Shown: positions 47,277-58,678, numbered from the stretch's first letter. The stretch: 64,000 nt of DNA from Tenebrionibacter intestinalis (GCF_016632365.1 NZ_JAEPBH010000007.1:38027-102026), one strand, 5' to 3'. Program-made: numbers and translations. The notes: generated by a model not told the origin, from the sequence alone.

Positions 47277-47334
47277 ATTCGCTCCCGCCTGTAGACGATA
47301 ATCGCAGTAACACTGTCTGTTGCAGCCCTGGCAT

Positions 47335-48303
47335 TCAGCCGCCCGGTTTACGCTTTTCGTTTACCCGACGCAGCGTTTTTGCCCGGCTTTCCAGCCACAG
47401 ATAGCCAAATATCGCCAGCGCCAGCGGCACGAAGAAATAGAGTACGCGATAGGCGAGCAGGGCGGCGATGACCTGGCCGTGCGCAATATGCTCGCCGGCC
47501 AGCAGCGCAATAAATACCGCTTCAAGCACGCCAATACCCGCCGGAATATGTACAATTACCCCCGCAATGCTGCTTACCAGCAGCACGCCAAGAATGAAAA
47601 AATAATGGGTTTCCCTGTCCAACAATAGCCAGATAATGGCCGCCATTACCATCCAGTTAGCCGCAGAGATCGTAAACTGCAACAGGGCAAAGCGCCAGCC
47701 GGGCAGCTCCAGGGTATGGCCGCGTACCGTTACGCTGCGCTTTTTAGCGCGAGCGCAGCACCAGAGATACGCGGCGACAATCGCCAGTAGCGCGCCCCCC
47801 AGCAGACGCAGCGTGTTTTCATCCACGTACCAGTGTGACGGCAGCGGCACCATGCCGAAGGTGAACAAGATACCGCCCAGCAAAATATAGCCAAGCCAGT
47901 TGGTGGTAATGCTAAGCGAGAAAATGCGCGTAATCGCGCTGCCCTTCAGCCCCAGGCGGGAATACAGGCGATAGCGCATGCCGATGCCTCCCACCCAGGT
48001 GCTGAGCGTAAGGTTAAAGGCATAGCAGATAACCGCCACCATCATAACCTGGCGTTTGGCGATATGATGGCCGCACCAGGCGCGCGCCATCAGATCGTAA
48101 CAGCCGTAGATAAAATAGCTCACCATTACCAGCATACAGGCGCCGTATAGCGCGCGACGGTCATAATTGCGAATAACGAGCCAGACGTCTTCCCAGTCTA
48201 TTTTGCGGGCATAAATCACCATCAGCGCCACGACCGCAGCAAGAAAGACGGTAGTGAGCAGTTTGCTCATGCGCTGCCATTTTCCCTTTAAGCGCGGCAT
48301 CAC
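47335..48303 (-). CDS. ybhN: YbhN, flippase-like (UPF0104) membrane protein
   Basis: Polytopic inner-membrane protein of the lysylphosphatidylglycerol-synthase transmembrane family. The E. coli gene is coupled to clsB and ybhP, and its lipid role is unproven. The 322-residue product (E. coli 318) has YAFNLTLSTWVGGIGMRYRLYSRLGL, SLSITTNWLGYILLGG and VLLVSSIAGVIVHIPAGIGVLEAVFIALL. The start overlaps the end of clsB by 4 bp; a second ATG directly follows. Last gene of ybhP-clsB-ybhN. Confidence 0.93.
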   Translation of the reverse strand: MMPRLKGKWQRMSKLLTTVFLAAVVALMVIYARKIDWEDVWLVIRNYDRRALYGACMLVMVSYFIYGCYDLMARAWCGHHIAKRQVMMVAVICYAFNLTLSTWVGGIGMRYRLYSRLGLKGSAITRIFSLSITTNWLGYILLGGILFTFGMVPLPSHWYVDENTLRLLGGALLAIVAAYLWCCARAKKRSVTVRGHTLELPGWRFALLQFTISAANWMVMAAIIWLLLDRETHYFFILGVLLVSSIAGVIVHIPAGIGVLEAVFIALLAGEHIAHGQVIAALLAYRVLYFFVPLALAIFGYLWLESRAKTLRRVNEKRKPGG

Positions 48304-49541
48304 GAATTCACTTCTGAATCGCCCGGGCGCGTGCGATCGCCGGTTTCCAGCGCCGACTGCACTGTTGATACGACCGTCATATGCGGCGTGTGGGCCGGCA
48401 ACCAGCCCAGAATAGCCGGGAAGTGGCGCAGGAAGTGAAACGCCAGCACGCTAAAGCCTATTTTCCACCAGGTGCGGCGCGGCAGGTTGGCTTCGTCAAT
48501 CTGATGACAGTCGCAGCGTATGAGTCGATCAAGATTATCGCGCAATTGCTGATTGAATTGCCGGCTATTAATGATGACGTTCGCTTCCAGATTCAGCGAC
48601 AGGCTTAGCGGATCGAGATTGCTGGAACCCACCGTCGCCCACCTGTCGTCCATGAGCGCGACTTTACCGTGCAGCGGGCGCGGCTGATATTCGTAAATGG
48701 AAACGCCCCCTTTGAGCAGGTAGTGATAGAGCAGCCGTGCGCCCACTTTAACAATCGGCATATCCGGTTCGCCCTGTACAATCAATTTTACCCGCACCCC
48801 GCGGCGGGCCGCGTTGCGCATCGCGTGCAATAGCCGATAGCCGGGGAAAAAATAGGCATTAGCAATAATCACTTCGCGCCTGGCGTTCGCCAGCATCCTG
48901 AGGTAATAGCGTTCGATGTCTGCACGGTGCTCGTTGTTATCGCGCCAGACAAACAGCGCCTGCGCATCGCCGGGAGGGGTGTTGTCCCGGGGGGGCTGGC
49001 GGCCCTGGCGCCAGCGCGGTACATCCTCGCGCCGGGGCAGGTTGGATTCTACGTAGAGGCTAATATCTTCTACAATTGGCCCTTCAAGACGCAGCGCGTA
49101 ATCCTGTTTGGCCTGAGGGCCATAGTTCAGCATGTGTTCGTCAGAAAAATTGATACCGCCGACAAACGCGACGTTCTCATCCACAACAACAATTTTGCGA
49201 TGCATACGGCGAAATACGTTGGTTCGCATGCCGAATATCCGCCGCCGCGGATCGTAAAAACGCAGCACCACGCCTGCGGCCACCAGATCGCCGGCAAAAG
49301 CGTCGCTGAATTTGGGCGTGCCATAGCCGTCAAGCAGACATTCAATTCGCACGCCGCGACGGGCGGCGCTGAGCAGCGCTTCACGTAGCCGCCAGCCTAG
49401 GCTGTCTTCAAACCAGATAAACGTTTCGAGAATAATCCGGCTGCGGGCGCCTTTAATGGCGCAGAATACCGCCGGGAAGAATGTATCGCCGTTTTCAAGC
49501 AGAACAATGCGGTTGCCGTCGCGCCAGCCGTTTTTTGTCAC
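48300..49541 (-). CDS. clsB: ClsB, cardiolipin synthase B (YbhO)
   Basis: Phospholipase D-family cardiolipin synthase; it can also make phosphatidylglycerol in E. coli. The 413-residue length equals E. coli ClsB. Two HKD motifs are intact: [16 protein letters not shown] near residue 113 and [20 protein letters not shown] near 292. A hydrophobic segment near 345-365 ([14 protein letters not shown]) may anchor it in the membrane. It overlaps ybhP and ybhN by 4 bp each. Confidence 0.96.
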   Translation of the reverse strand: MTKNGWRDGNRIVLLENGDTFFPAVFCAIKGARSRIILETFIWFEDSLGWRLREALLSAARRGVRIECLLDGYGTPKFSDAFAGDLVAAGVVLRFYDPRRRIFGMRTNVFRRMHRKIVVVDENVAFVGGINFSDEHMLNYGPQAKQDYALRLEGPIVEDISLYVESNLPRREDVPRWRQGRQPPRDNTPPGDAQALFVWRDNNEHRADIERYYLRMLANARREVIIANAYFFPGYRLLHAMRNAARRGVRVKLIVQGEPDMPIVKVGARLLYHYLLKGGVSIYEYQPRPLHGKVALMDDRWATVGSSNLDPLSLSLNLEANVIINSRQFNQQLRDNLDRLIRCDCHQIDEANLPRRTWWKIGFSVLAFHFLRHFPAILGWLPAHTPHMTVVSTVQSALETGDRTRPGDSEVNS

Positions 49542-50299
49542 AGATGTATCTCCACTGCCAGAGGGGCATGGTCCGAAAGATGGCGCCAGTCGTGCAGCGT
49601 CAGCGCTTCAGGATGACTGGCGGAGGCATTTTTAACGTAAATACGATCGAGGCGCAGCAGCGGAAAGCGCACCGGGAAAGTACGCGCCGGGCGGCCGTAA
49701 GCCCGGGTGAAGACTTCATCCAGCCCGGCAATATTACGCAGCGGGCGATTAGCGCGCTGACGCCAGTCGTTGAAATCACCGGCCACCACCACCGGTTCGT
49801 TTGCGGGCAGGCGATTAACGTGTTCGGCTAACAGCCTGAGCTGCACGGTGCGATGGCGCTCCCGTAACCCAAGATGGGCGCAAATAATATGCACAGGCGC
49901 CGGTAACCCGGGCAGTGCGATGACGCAGTGCAGCAGCCCGCGTTTCTCATGGCCGCTAACGGAAATATCAAGATTCTCGTATTGTGCTATCGGATAACGT
50001 GACAGCACGGCGTTGCCGTGGTGCCCTTCCGGATACATCGCGTTGCGGCCGTAAGCATAGTCCTGCCAGAGAGTATCTGCGAGGAACTCGTAGTGGGGGG
50101 TTGCCGGCCAGCCTTCAATTTGCAGGGCGTGAATGTCGTGCGCGCCCAGGACTTCCTGTAGGCAGACAATATCTGCGCCCACGCTGCGCACGGCTTCACG
50201 CAGTTCCGGCAGAATGAAACGCCGGTTAAAAGCGGTGAAGCCTTTGTGGGTGTTGATGGTAAGTATCCGTAATGAAAATCGCGATGTTGCTTCTGCCAT
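49538..50299 (-). CDS. ybhP: YbhP, endonuclease/exonuclease/phosphatase-fold protein
   Basis: Member of the EEP superfamily (DNase I/phosphatase fold) of unknown substrate; linked to clsB by operon structure. The start at 50299 ([20 protein letters not shown]) has GGGAG seven bases upstream and gives 253 aa as in E. coli, far better than a 48-residue longer frame. Metal and catalytic residues are in [28 protein letters not shown], and the final HLSDHAPL. First gene of the operon. Confidence 0.92.
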   Translation of the reverse strand: MAEATSRFSLRILTINTHKGFTAFNRRFILPELREAVRSVGADIVCLQEVLGAHDIHALQIEGWPATPHYEFLADTLWQDYAYGRNAMYPEGHHGNAVLSRYPIAQYENLDISVSGHEKRGLLHCVIALPGLPAPVHIICAHLGLRERHRTVQLRLLAEHVNRLPANEPVVVAGDFNDWRQRANRPLRNIAGLDEVFTRAYGRPARTFPVRFPLLRLDRIYVKNASASHPEALTLHDWRHLSDHAPLAVEIHL

Positions 50300-50441
50300 G
50301 CGTCTCCCGATCGGGCTTTCCGTATAAAAATAAAGTGTAGTCTCTGTCACAAAAAGTTTGCGGCTTCGAGAATTTTCCTTAAAGTACGGTAGTCTTACGT
50401 TTGTCTCATAGACAGGAAGAAAATCTATAAGGAGAGAAGCC

Positions 50442-50855
50442 ATGAAATGGCAACAACGTATTCGTGTCGCAACTGGCCTTAGTTGCTGGCAGATTATGCT
50501 GCATTTGCTGGTGGTGGCGTTGCTCGTTATGGGCTGGATGAGTAATGCAATGGTGCGCGTGGGGCTGGGGCTTTGCGTGCTGTATGTGCTGACGGTTGCG
50601 CTGATGTTGGCCTTCCAGCGTTACCCTGACGGGTGGCGGCGGGAACTGTGCGAGTTCCTGGAAGAGATGACGACGACCTGGTATTTTGGCGCGGCGCTGA
50701 TAGCTATCTGGCTGATGTCAAAAGTAATTCATAATAATGTTTTGCTTGCCGCCGCCGGGTTGGCGGTACTGGCAGGGCCGGCGCTGTTTTCACTGATGAT
50801 GAAAGACCGGCGCCGTTCAGGCAATCTTGCGGCGAAACATGGCGTACGCCGCTAA
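50442..50855 (+). CDS. ybhQ: YbhQ, inner membrane protein of unknown function
   Basis: A 137-residue protein (E. coli 136) with about four membrane helices and no known activity. It starts [20 protein letters not shown] after an AAGGAGAG site and contains [26 protein letters not shown] between helices. Its 3' end overlaps convergent ybhR by 39 bp, so the basic tail ([17 protein letters not shown]) is encoded opposite the end of YbhR. Confidence 0.9.
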   Translation: MKWQQRIRVATGLSCWQIMLHLLVVALLVMGWMSNAMVRVGLGLCVLYVLTVALMLAFQRYPDGWRRELCEFLEEMTTTWYFGAALIAIWLMSKVIHNNVLLAAAGLAVLAGPALFSLMMKDRRRSGNLAAKHGVRR

Positions 50856-51923
50856 TCCCGTTGTGGCTGCGATAATCAGAAGCGGCCACAGGCTTTGCCA
50901 GATGATGTTCAGGCTGGCGTCCTTCAGGTAAATTTGCTTGGTGATATCGGTAAAGTGGCGAATAGGGTTTACCCACGTCAGATTTTGCAGCCACACCGGC
51001 ATGTTTTCCACCGGCGAGACATAGCCGGAAAGCAGAATGGCCGGCATCATAAAGACAAACACACCGATAAACGCCTGCTGCTGCGTCGCGCAGAAGGCGG
51101 AAATAAATAGCCCAAATCCTACCAGCGACAGCCCATAAATCACCATTGCAAAATAAAACAGCGCCAGCGAACCTGCGAACGGGATGTTATAGATAAGTAT
51201 GCCTACCGCCAGCACGATAGAGGCCTGGAATATGGCGACCACCACTGCGGGCACCGCCTTGCCGATGAAAATCTGCCAGGTCGCCAGCGGCGATACCCGC
51301 AGTTGATCGAGCGTGCCCTGTTCCCGCTCGCGCGCCAGCGACAGCGACGTTACGATCATGACGCCTACGGTAGTAATCATGGAGATAAGCGAGGGGACAA
51401 CGAACCATTTGTAATCCAGATTTGGGTTATACCAGTTGCGCACCACCAGTTCGCTGTTATTGCGTATCGGCTGGCCTGCCGTCATTTCCTGCTGCCAGTT
51501 TTTAACGATTTGTTGCAGGTAGTTGGCCGCAATTTGGGCGCTGTTAGAGTTGCGTCCGTCCAGGAGAAGCTGCAATTTGCTCTGCCTGCCCTGGTCGATA
51601 TTGCGGGAAAAATCCGCCGGAAAGCGAATCAGCAGTAGCGCTTTTTTTGTATCCAGCGTGGGGCGAATCTCCCGCGGGCTTTTGAGCAGCAAAATATGGC
51701 TGATGGCTTTGGCCTGTGCAAAGCGCTGGGTTAGTTCCGTGGCGTGCCGCCCGTTGTCTTCGTTGTAAATGGCGACTGTGGCATTGGTCACTTCCAGCGT
51801 GGCGGCCAGCGGAAATAGCACCACCTGGATAATAACCGGCAGGATTAAAATGGCGCGCGTTTGCGGCTCACGCAGCAGCGCCTGCAGTTCTTTGCGAATA
51901 AGCGTCCATAATCGATGCAGCAT
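50817..51923 (-). CDS. ybhR: YbhR, ABC-2 type transporter permease
   Basis: Membrane subunit of the YbhGFSR exporter, implicated in E. coli in resistance to cefoperazone and chloramphenicol and in Na(+)/Li(+) efflux. The 368-residue product has an N-terminal helix, a periplasmic loop (about 45-175) and five C-terminal helices with [18 protein letters not shown], and [21 protein letters not shown]. It follows ybhS after 11 bp and overlaps ybhQ tail to tail by 39 bp. Confidence 0.93.
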   Translation of the reverse strand: MLHRLWTLIRKELQALLREPQTRAILILPVIIQVVLFPLAATLEVTNATVAIYNEDNGRHATELTQRFAQAKAISHILLLKSPREIRPTLDTKKALLLIRFPADFSRNIDQGRQSKLQLLLDGRNSNSAQIAANYLQQIVKNWQQEMTAGQPIRNNSELVVRNWYNPNLDYKWFVVPSLISMITTVGVMIVTSLSLAREREQGTLDQLRVSPLATWQIFIGKAVPAVVVAIFQASIVLAVGILIYNIPFAGSLALFYFAMVIYGLSLVGFGLFISAFCATQQQAFIGVFVFMMPAILLSGYVSPVENMPVWLQNLTWVNPIRHFTDITKQIYLKDASLNIIWQSLWPLLIIAATTGLAAYAMFRRKIA

Positions 51924-51934
51924 AGCGTGCTTCC

Positions 51935-53071
51935 TTAGTCGAGACGACGTTTAGTCTTAAGCCAGGTAAGGCCGATAAACATCACGGCTGATGCAATCAG
52001 AAACAGCACATTTATCGCCAGCACCACGGGAACATTGCCCGCAAGGAACAGCGTTTGCAGCGTACTGACAAAGTAGCGTGCCGGGATGATATAAGTCACG
52101 GCGCGTACGGCTGCGGGCATACTGTCTATCTCGAAAATAAACCCGGAAAGCATTACCGAGGGGAGAAAGGCGGCGTTCAGCGCCACCTGAGCGGCATTGA
52201 ACTGGTTGCGCGTCAGCGTGGAAATCAGCAGGCCCATACCCAGCGTGCTGAGTAGAAACAGGCTGGAGATAAAAAACAGCAGCAACAGGGAACCGCGGTA
52301 CGGTACGCCAAGAATAAACACCGTGACCAGCATGCAAATCAGCATGGCCAGCATGCCGATAAAATAGTAGGGAATAAGTTTACAAAGCAGCAGTTCGCTG
52401 CGAGTGACTTCAGTGGAGAGCAACGCCTCCATCGTGCCGCGTTCCCATTCGCGCGCCACAACCAGCGAGGTCAGAATCGCGCCAATTACCGTCATGATGA
52501 TGGTGACGGCGCCGGGGATAATAAAATGCCGGCTGATGGCCGCCGGGTTAAACCAGTAGCGGGTTTGTATATCCACCAACGGTTCAAACGATTCGCCGCG
52601 ATCTGCCGCTTGCTGCTGTTGCCATAGCTGCCATACGCCCTCCATATAGCCCTGCACAAAGTTGGCGGTATTGGGTTCGCTGCCGTCGGTAATGACCTGT
52701 ACAGGCGCGCGATCGCCTGCGCGCGCCATACGTGCGGCGAAGTCTACCGGGATGACAATCAGCCCGCGAATGCGCCCGGCCTGCATCATCTGCGTGAGCT
52801 GCTGGCGGTTGTCGCTAACGGTGGGCGAAATAAAGGGCGATGCGCTGATAGCGTGCGTGAAGTCCAGCGCCTCTTTACTTTGTTGTTCGAGGAGTATGCC
52901 GACCCGTAGTTTGCTGGAGTCGAGATTGATACCGTAGCCAAAGATAAACAGCAGTAGCAGCGGGATCACAACGGCAATCAGCCAGGTACTGGGATCGCGC
53001 AGAATTTGGCGCATCTCTTTCAGACACAGGGCGCGTACCCGGCGCCAGACCAGAAGGGAGTTAGCTGCCAC
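51935..53071 (-). CDS. ybhS: YbhS, ABC-2 type transporter permease
   Basis: Second membrane subunit of the YbhGFSR exporter, paralogous to YbhR. The 378-residue product (E. coli 377) has the same plan, with [24 protein letters not shown] and [22 protein letters not shown]. It overlaps the end of ybhF by 11 bp, so translation is coupled. Confidence 0.93.
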   Translation of the reverse strand: MAANSLLVWRRVRALCLKEMRQILRDPSTWLIAVVIPLLLLFIFGYGINLDSSKLRVGILLEQQSKEALDFTHAISASPFISPTVSDNRQQLTQMMQAGRIRGLIVIPVDFAARMARAGDRAPVQVITDGSEPNTANFVQGYMEGVWQLWQQQQAADRGESFEPLVDIQTRYWFNPAAISRHFIIPGAVTIIMTVIGAILTSLVVAREWERGTMEALLSTEVTRSELLLCKLIPYYFIGMLAMLICMLVTVFILGVPYRGSLLLLFFISSLFLLSTLGMGLLISTLTRNQFNAAQVALNAAFLPSVMLSGFIFEIDSMPAAVRAVTYIIPARYFVSTLQTLFLAGNVPVVLAINVLFLIASAVMFIGLTWLKTKRRLD

Positions 53072-54806
53072 TGGCGTGCTCCTTATCCCAGCGGTGAATC
53101 AGTGTAATAAACGCCTGCTCCATAGTGGGATCGGCGTACTCGGCATCGGCTGCCTGCTGTTTGAGAGCGTCGGGCGTACCGCTGGCGATAAGTTTGCCGT
53201 GGTAAACCAGGCCGATGCGGTCGCAGTATTCAGCTTCATCCATAAAGTGGGTGGTAACCATCACCGTCACGCCTCGCTCGACCATGCTGTTAATATGAAG
53301 CCAGAATTCGCGACGCGTAAGGGGATCGACGCCTGATGTCGGCTCGTCCAGGAATAAAATATCCGGCTCATGCATGAGCGAACACGCCAGCGCCAGGCGC
53401 TGTTTAAATCCCAGCGGCAGAGAGTCGGCCGTATGGTTAAATATTGGACGCAGGTTGAACGCGCCGCTCATGCTGGCGATTTTATCGTTTTGCGCGCGCC
53501 CGCGCAGGCCATAAACGCCGGAGAAAAAGCGCAGATTTTGCTCCACGGTCAGATTGCCGTATAGCGAAAATTTTTGCGCCATGTAGCCAAGGCGCTGGCG
53601 CGCTTTGCCGGTACTGGTCTTCAGATCCATATTCAGCACCAGCGCCTTGCCGGAGGTAGGCGCCAGCAGGCCGCACATCATTTTAAACGTGGTGGATTTG
53701 CCTGCGCCGTTGGGGCCGAGCAGACCGAAAATTTCGCCGCGCGTGACGCTGAAGTCGACGTCGTCAGTAGCGGCAAAATCGCCAAATTTTTTCGTTAACC
53801 CACGCGCTTCGATCACCGTTTCATCTTTACTGCCTTCAACATGGCGCAGAATGGCGCCCAGCGGTGATTCGGCAGCGCCCGCGCCGCCGAGAAGATCGAT
53901 AAACGCATCTTCAAAGCGCGGCGGGGTTTGCGCCAGGCGCTCGGGAGATAATGTAAGGCTGTCGGCCACGGTATCCATGCTGGCATCCTTTTTCAGTATG
54001 ATGCGTACGGATTTTCCCTGAATAACGCCATCGCTTACCTGCGGCAGTCTGAGCGCCTTTTGCAGAAGCTGACGGTTATTTTCATCCGGGCTGGAGATAA
54101 GCCAGCTACGTCCGGCCATTTGGGTCGTTAGCGCTTTCGGCTCGCCGCACCACAGCACTTCACCTTCGTTTAACAGGATAATTTCGCGGCACTGTTCGGC
54201 CTCGTCCAGGTATGAGGTGCTCCAGAGAATCAACATGCCTTCACCGGCAAGCTCATGCACCATTTGCCACAGCTCGCGGCGGGAGATAGGATCGACCCCA
54301 ACGCCGGGTTCGTCGAGCAGCAGCACGTCCGGCTGGCCGACCAGCGTGCAGGCCAGCCCCAGCTTTTGTTTCATGCCGCCGGAAAGCTTGCCCGCCAGCC
54401 GCCTGGTAAACGGCGCCAGTGCGGTGAATTCAAGCAGGCGCGTAAACGTTTTTTTGCGCTGTTCGCCGGCGACGCTACGCAGATCGGCGTACAAATCGAG
54501 ATTCTCCTGTACGGTGAGATCCTCATACAGGCCGAATTTTTGCGGCATATAGCCCAGGCGCGCGTGCAGCGCGCGATCGTCGCGTATCGGGTTTAAACCG
54601 ATAACCTTAATCTCGCCTTCGCTGGGCTCCAGCAGCCCGGCAAGCATACGCATTAGCGTGGTTTTGCCCGCACCGTCTGGCCCCACCAGCCCGGTAACGC
54701 CGCCTGCGCGCACGGTGGCGTTAAGGCTTGCTACCGCTGGTTTGCGCATGCCCTTAAAACGGCGCACAACGTTTGCCAGCGTGATTGTATCGTCAGCGCC
54801 TGTCAT
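53061..54806 (-). CDS. ybhF: YbhF, tandem ABC transporter ATPase
   Basis: Two fused nucleotide-binding domains powering the YbhGFSR exporter. The start at 54806 ([19 protein letters not shown]) has GGAG upstream and gives 581 aa (E. coli 578); the frame extends 24 non-conserved codons further. Domain 1 has Walker [10 protein letters not shown], signature [10 protein letters not shown] and [11 protein letters not shown]. Domain 2 has GPNGAGKST near residue 373, a degenerate signature [11 protein letters not shown] and [11 protein letters not shown]. It overlaps the end of ybhG by 14 bp. Confidence 0.95.
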   Translation of the reverse strand: MTGADDTITLANVVRRFKGMRKPAVASLNATVRAGGVTGLVGPDGAGKTTLMRMLAGLLEPSEGEIKVIGLNPIRDDRALHARLGYMPQKFGLYEDLTVQENLDLYADLRSVAGEQRKKTFTRLLEFTALAPFTRRLAGKLSGGMKQKLGLACTLVGQPDVLLLDEPGVGVDPISRRELWQMVHELAGEGMLILWSTSYLDEAEQCREIILLNEGEVLWCGEPKALTTQMAGRSWLISSPDENNRQLLQKALRLPQVSDGVIQGKSVRIILKKDASMDTVADSLTLSPERLAQTPPRFEDAFIDLLGGAGAAESPLGAILRHVEGSKDETVIEARGLTKKFGDFAATDDVDFSVTRGEIFGLLGPNGAGKSTTFKMMCGLLAPTSGKALVLNMDLKTSTGKARQRLGYMAQKFSLYGNLTVEQNLRFFSGVYGLRGRAQNDKIASMSGAFNLRPIFNHTADSLPLGFKQRLALACSLMHEPDILFLDEPTSGVDPLTRREFWLHINSMVERGVTVMVTTHFMDEAEYCDRIGLVYHGKLIASGTPDALKQQAADAEYADPTMEQAFITLIHRWDKEHASGS

Positions 54807-55794
54807 TGCGCGCTCCGTCGCTGAAATGCACGGTAACCGGCATTCCCTGACGCAGCGCGTTATCGGGATCGGTAACAATAATGCGCAGGCGGTAGACCAG
54901 ATCGGTACGCAGGTCGGGGGTTTCTACGGTTTTAGGAGTGAACTCGGCGGTTGGAGAGACAAAGCCAATTTTTCCCTGATACGGCTTATCGGGACGGCCA
55001 TCGGTGTATATCAACACCGTCTGGCCGGGCTGCGCCTGGCCGAGATTGATTTCATCAATATAGGCGCGTACCCAAACGGGGCGGGTTAGCGAGAGCGTCA
55101 GTACCGGGTTGCCTGCATTAAGCATCGTTCCCGGCTCGACGGCGCGCGTCAGCAGCGTACCGTCTGACGGCGCGACAAGCGTGGTGTCCTGTAAATCGAG
55201 TTTTGACTGCGCAACCCTTGCTGCGGCCTGCGCCAGGCTTGCTTTGGCCTGGGCGATTTCCTGAGGACGATTGCCGGTGCGAAACTGGTTAAGTTTATCC
55301 TGGGCCGCCTTCAGGTTCGCCTGCGCCTGATCGCGGGAAGAACGTGCGTTTTCGAGATCGTTTGCCGGGATAACGCGGGTTTTCCATAGCCCTTGCTGGC
55401 GTTGATAAAAGTTTTGTGCATAAGCGGCGACAGCCTGCGCCTGCCTGACGGCGGCGGCGGCCTGGGCTATTTCTTCGGCGCGATAGCCTGCTTTTACCAA
55501 ATCGTACTGCGCCTGCGCGGCCTGCGCGTTGGCCTCGGCCTGATGTAGCGCGTTAACGTAGGGCGCGCGGTCAAGCGTTCCCAGCTCCTGCCCGGCTTTG
55601 ATGGCGTCGCCTTCGTCAACATTGAGCGCTTCCAGGCGCCCGCTTACGCGAAAACTCATATTGACGGTGCGGATATCCACGTTGCCGTAGAGCGTCAGCG
55701 GCTTATCTTTCTGGCTTTGCTGCCAGAGCCATCCGCCGACGGCCAGCAGCACGATGACAGCTAAAACTGCCGCAATGGATTTACGGATTTTCAT
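54793..55794 (-). CDS. ybhG: YbhG, HlyD-type membrane fusion protein
   Basis: Periplasmic adaptor of the exporter, expected to connect YbhFSR to an outer-membrane channel. The 333-residue product (E. coli 332) has an N-terminal membrane anchor (about 8-25). The lipoyl half-domains are [23 protein letters not shown] and [21 protein letters not shown] long Ala/Gln-rich coiled coil lies between about 85 and 200. It overlaps cecR by 14 bp. Confidence 0.94.
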   Translation of the reverse strand: MKIRKSIAAVLAVIVLLAVGGWLWQQSQKDKPLTLYGNVDIRTVNMSFRVSGRLEALNVDEGDAIKAGQELGTLDRAPYVNALHQAEANAQAAQAQYDLVKAGYRAEEIAQAAAAVRQAQAVAAYAQNFYQRQQGLWKTRVIPANDLENARSSRDQAQANLKAAQDKLNQFRTGNRPQEIAQAKASLAQAAARVAQSKLDLQDTTLVAPSDGTLLTRAVEPGTMLNAGNPVLTLSLTRPVWVRAYIDEINLGQAQPGQTVLIYTDGRPDKPYQGKIGFVSPTAEFTPKTVETPDLRTDLVYRLRIIVTDPDNALRQGMPVTVHFSDGARNDRR

Positions 55795-56479
55795 TCTTAA
55801 CGTCTCCTTGCTGCGTAGATAATCCCTGCAAAATAAAATCGACCTGCTGCAAGATAACTTTTGCGATCAGTTGAGATCGCGCTTTGGTAAATTGTGTCCA
55901 TCCACAGCGCATAAAGAGGGTTTCCTGAGTAAGGCGAAAGCCCACCATTGCGCCTATTAAGCTGTGTACGTGCAAAATAGTTTCGGTCGCGTCGGCATCT
56001 TGCCCCGTATAGCGCGCTATAAGGCGGGAGAAATACTGATAAAGAGGTGCGATCATACGTTCATGAAGAATAGCGTAGGCGTCTGTTGGCGCAAGCTGCT
56101 CTCGGGATACAAATTTGCTCAGTTGTAGCGTGTCGTCTTTCGTGAGTAATTCCGTTGTCAGGCGGCAGGCGCGGTGAATAACGTTGCGGATAGCGGCCTT
56201 ATCGGGCGGTGCGGCGTCAAGCAGGTATTGTGTCCGCTCAATGTGCTCTTGAAAATGCTGGTTGAAAAAGTCGGCAACCCAGCAGGCGGATGCAAGATAA
56301 AGTTTTTCTTTCGAGCCGAAATAGTAGGTGATGGCGGCAATGTTTTGCCCCGCCTGCGCGGCGATATCGCGGGTTGTGGCGTGCATACCGTATTCGCCAA
56401 ACTGGGCGATTGCAGCCTGGATTAGCTGATTTTTCGCCTGTTCGCCGCGTGGCGTAGGCGGGGCAGAAAATGAAGGCAT
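55781..56479 (-). CDS. cecR: CecR, TetR-family repressor (YbiH)
   Basis: Repressor of the ybhGFSR efflux operon and rhlE in E. coli, affecting cefoperazone and chloramphenicol sensitivity. The 232-residue protein (E. coli 223) has the TetR helix-turn-helix [39 protein letters not shown] at about 25-63. The C-terminal effector domain is alpha-helical. A perfect 18-bp palindrome lies 17 bp upstream of the start, toward rhlE. First gene of cecR-ybhGFSR. Confidence 0.94.
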   Translation of the reverse strand: MPSFSAPPTPRGEQAKNQLIQAAIAQFGEYGMHATTRDIAAQAGQNIAAITYYFGSKEKLYLASACWVADFFNQHFQEHIERTQYLLDAAPPDKAAIRNVIHRACRLTTELLTKDDTLQLSKFVSREQLAPTDAYAILHERMIAPLYQYFSRLIARYTGQDADATETILHVHSLIGAMVGFRLTQETLFMRCGWTQFTKARSQLIAKVILQQVDFILQGLSTQQGDVKNENP

Positions 56480-56495
56480 ACGGTCAGTATAAAGC

Positions 56496-56513
56496 TAATC
56501 AATCGATTGATTA
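56496..56513. promoter_or_regulatory. Probable CecR operator
   Basis: TAATCAATCGATTGATTA is a perfect 18-bp palindrome 17 bp before cecR, typical of a TetR-family operator. Autoregulation is expected. No second copy was seen close to rhlE. Confidence 0.8.
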
Positions 56514-56590
56514 ACTTTACTCAGTCGCCAAATTTTTGTCCACTTCACGCCGTCAGGCGGTAAACCGGGCTAAAAAAGGTTTAAGGTTAC

Positions 56591-56876
56591 GTGGGCGCGC
56601 CGTTTACTTAAATCGCGGTAACAAAGAGGGCGCCATCAACGGTGAACGGGCAAAGCAGGACACCGCGGTCTGCGTTGCAAGCGCCTGCGCCGGCGCGTAA
56701 ATATCACTGCTTCGCGGCGCGCTCGCCTCACGGCCAGCGGCCCTGTCTCGTGCCGTTTCAGTCCGCATCCTGTATTCCCGGCGCGCTTTTTTCCCTTGCC
56801 TGCGCTCGCCGTTTTCAGCGTTCGTCAGCCCCCGCTGTAAGCCTGCAGGCGTTAAAAGCGAACAGGGAGGGGGCCA
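56591..56876 (+). repeat. Dispersed intergenic repeat family 2, copy 3
   Basis: Begins GTGGGCGCGCCGTTTACTTA and contains ACAAAGAGGGCG, GTGAACGGGCAAAGC, GCAAGCGCCTGCG, GTCAGCCCCCGCTGTAAG and TTAAAAGCGAACAGGGAG in the same order as the copy at 14875. About 80 bp of extra sequence sits in the middle (near 56700-56800). No gene; a small frame on each strand is not supported. The 40-bp repeat shared with 20501 follows immediately. Confidence 0.6.
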
Positions 56877-56877
56877 C

Positions 56878-56921
56878 AGCATGGCATGGATTTTTTGCAT
56901 TAACAGGAATCGTTATTCGCA
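56878..56921 (+). repeat. 40-bp dispersed repeat, second copy
   Basis: CATGGCATGGATT, three T, TGCATTAACAGG, then TCGTTATTC matches 20501-20535 in the modC/ybhA gap. It adjoins repeat family 2 copy 3, so it may be a detached end of that family. Confidence 0.55.
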
Positions 56922-57106
56922 AACGGGCTTAACCGACTGGCGTCAGGCTAAAAAGGGAGTTTTTGTGCGCTGTCCCACAAAAGCTGTTACACTCCGCAGC
57001 CTGAACGGCACTGTGGTTTGTGCCTCTTAAAATAGCCGGGGTCCCGGCTTCATAATCCCCCTGGAAACTACACCGGTTGCCCGGTCAGGGCGGGTCTGGA
57101 GTAGTT

Positions 57107-58501
57107 ATGTCTTTTGATTCTCTTGGGTTAAGTCCCGATATCCTGCGCGCAGTGGCCGAGCAGGGTTACCACGAGCCGACGCCGATTCAGCGCCAGGCGA
57201 TCCCGGTTGTTCTGAGTGGCCGCGACCTGATGGCCAGCGCCCAAACGGGTACCGGCAAAACAGCGGGGTTTACGCTGCCTTTGTTGCAGCGCCTGACCCA
57301 GGAAAACGCGCATGCGAAGGGGCGTCGCCCGGTACGTGCGCTCATTCTGACGCCCACTCGCGAGCTGGCGGCTCAGGTGGGAGAAAACGTACGCGAATAC
57401 AGCAAGTATTTGAATATTCGTTCGCTGGTGGTATTCGGCGGCGTCAGTATCAACCCACAGATGATGAAGCTGCGCGGCGGGGTGGATATCCTGATTGCAA
57501 CGCCCGGCCGCCTGCTTGATCTTGAGCACCAGAATGCCGTTAAGCTCGACAGCGTGGAGATTCTGGTACTGGATGAAGCCGATCGCATGCTGGATATGGG
57601 CTTTATTCACGATATTCGTCGCGTGCTGGCAAAGCTGCCGCCACGCCGCCAGAATTTGCTGTTTTCGGCCACCTTCTCCGACGACATCAAACAACTGGCT
57701 GAAAAATTGCTGCATAACCCTGAAGAAGTGGAGGTCGCGCGCCGCAATACTGCGTCTGAACAGGTAACGCAGCACGTGCATTTTGTAGATAAAAAGCGCA
57801 AGCGTGAACTGCTGTCGCTGATGATAGGCCAGGGCAACTGGCGCCAGGTGCTGGTTTTTACCCGCACCAAACATGGCGCAAACCATTTGGCCGAGCAGCT
57901 TAATAAAGACGGCATTACTGCTGCAGCGATTCATGGAAACAAAAGCCAGGGCGCCCGTACGCGCGCGCTGGCAAATTTCAAAAGCGGCGAGATCCGTGTC
58001 CTCGTTGCGACTGATATCGCCGCGCGCGGGCTGGATATCGAGGAACTGCCGTACGTCGTCAATTATGAGTTGCCAAACGTACCTGAAGACTATGTACACC
58101 GCATTGGCCGCACGGGCCGCGCGGCTGCGACCGGAGAGGCGCTGTCTTTGGTCTGTGTGGATGAACATAAGTTGCTGCGCGATATTGAAAAACTGCTTAA
58201 GCGAGAAGTGCCGCGCATCGCGCTGCCAGGCTTTGACCCCGATCCGTCCATTAAGGCGGAGCCGATTATAAACGGCCGCCAAAGCCGTGGCGGGCGCGGC
58301 CAGGGGCAGCCGCGAAGCCGCGCTCCGCACCCTCAGGGCGAGGGGCATCGTCAGAACCGTTCACGCAGTGAAGATCGCCGCAATCGCGTTCAAAAAGAAG
58401 GCGATCGCCGGGAGCGTACTTCGGCAGAAGGGCCGCGCGCCGCGCGCCCTGCCGGTGAGCGCTCGCGTCGCCGCAGTGGCCATACCGGCTCTGCACATTA
58501 A
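57107..58501 (+). CDS. rhlE: RhlE, DEAD-box ATP-dependent RNA helicase
   Basis: RNA helicase acting in ribosome assembly. The start at 57107 ([21 protein letters not shown]) follows GGAG; the frame runs 10 codons further upstream. The product is 464 aa (E. coli 454). Motifs in order: Q motif [20 protein letters not shown], Ia [54 protein letters not shown] basic Arg/Gly-rich tail from about residue 385 should bind RNA. A 17-bp hairpin begins right after its stop. Confidence 0.97.
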   Translation: MSFDSLGLSPDILRAVAEQGYHEPTPIQRQAIPVVLSGRDLMASAQTGTGKTAGFTLPLLQRLTQENAHAKGRRPVRALILTPTRELAAQVGENVREYSKYLNIRSLVVFGGVSINPQMMKLRGGVDILIATPGRLLDLEHQNAVKLDSVEILVLDEADRMLDMGFIHDIRRVLAKLPPRRQNLLFSATFSDDIKQLAEKLLHNPEEVEVARRNTASEQVTQHVHFVDKKRKRELLSLMIGQGNWRQVLVFTRTKHGANHLAEQLNKDGITAAAIHGNKSQGARTRALANFKSGEIRVLVATDIAARGLDIEELPYVVNYELPNVPEDYVHRIGRTGRAAATGEALSLVCVDEHKLLRDIEKLLKREVPRIALPGFDPDPSIKAEPIINGRQSRGGRGQGQPRSRAPHPQGEGHRQNRSRSEDRRNRVQKEGDRRERTSAEGPRAARPAGERSRRRSGHTGSAH

Positions 58502-58545
58502 GCTGTATCCCTTAATCCAGCATCATGAGGATTAAGGGACACAGC
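58502..58545 (+). repeat. 17-bp-stem hairpin directly after the rhlE stop
   Basis: GCTGTATCCCTTAATCC (58502-58518), a 10-nt loop AGCATCATGA and GGATTAAGGGACACAGC (58529-58545) pair with a single G-U. No T-tract follows. About 30 bp of the loop and right arm recur next to the ybgS stop (6880-6908), also immediately after a stop codon. Confidence 0.7.
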
Positions 58546-58643
58546 CTGATGCTTTCGGTCTTTTTCTCATTCGAGCCGCTCCCTGGCGGACAGTTTTGTT
58601 CATTAGCCAGGGAGGCGTTAAGCACGGTAAAAAAGCCAGTGAA

Positions 58644-58678
58644 ATCCGCCATCGCCTTTTTGCGATGGCGGATTTTTA
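58644..58678 (+). terminator. Terminator between rhlE and dinG
   Basis: ATCCGCCATCGC, loop CTTTTT and GCGATGGCGGAT make a perfect 12-bp stem followed by TTTT. It is 142 bp after the rhlE stop. Between it and the first hairpin nothing else is seen. Confidence 0.85.

Noticed and set aside
57128..58348. 406-codon minus-strand frame opposite rhlE
   Set aside because: Antisense shadow of a well-conserved helicase; no start signal or family features.
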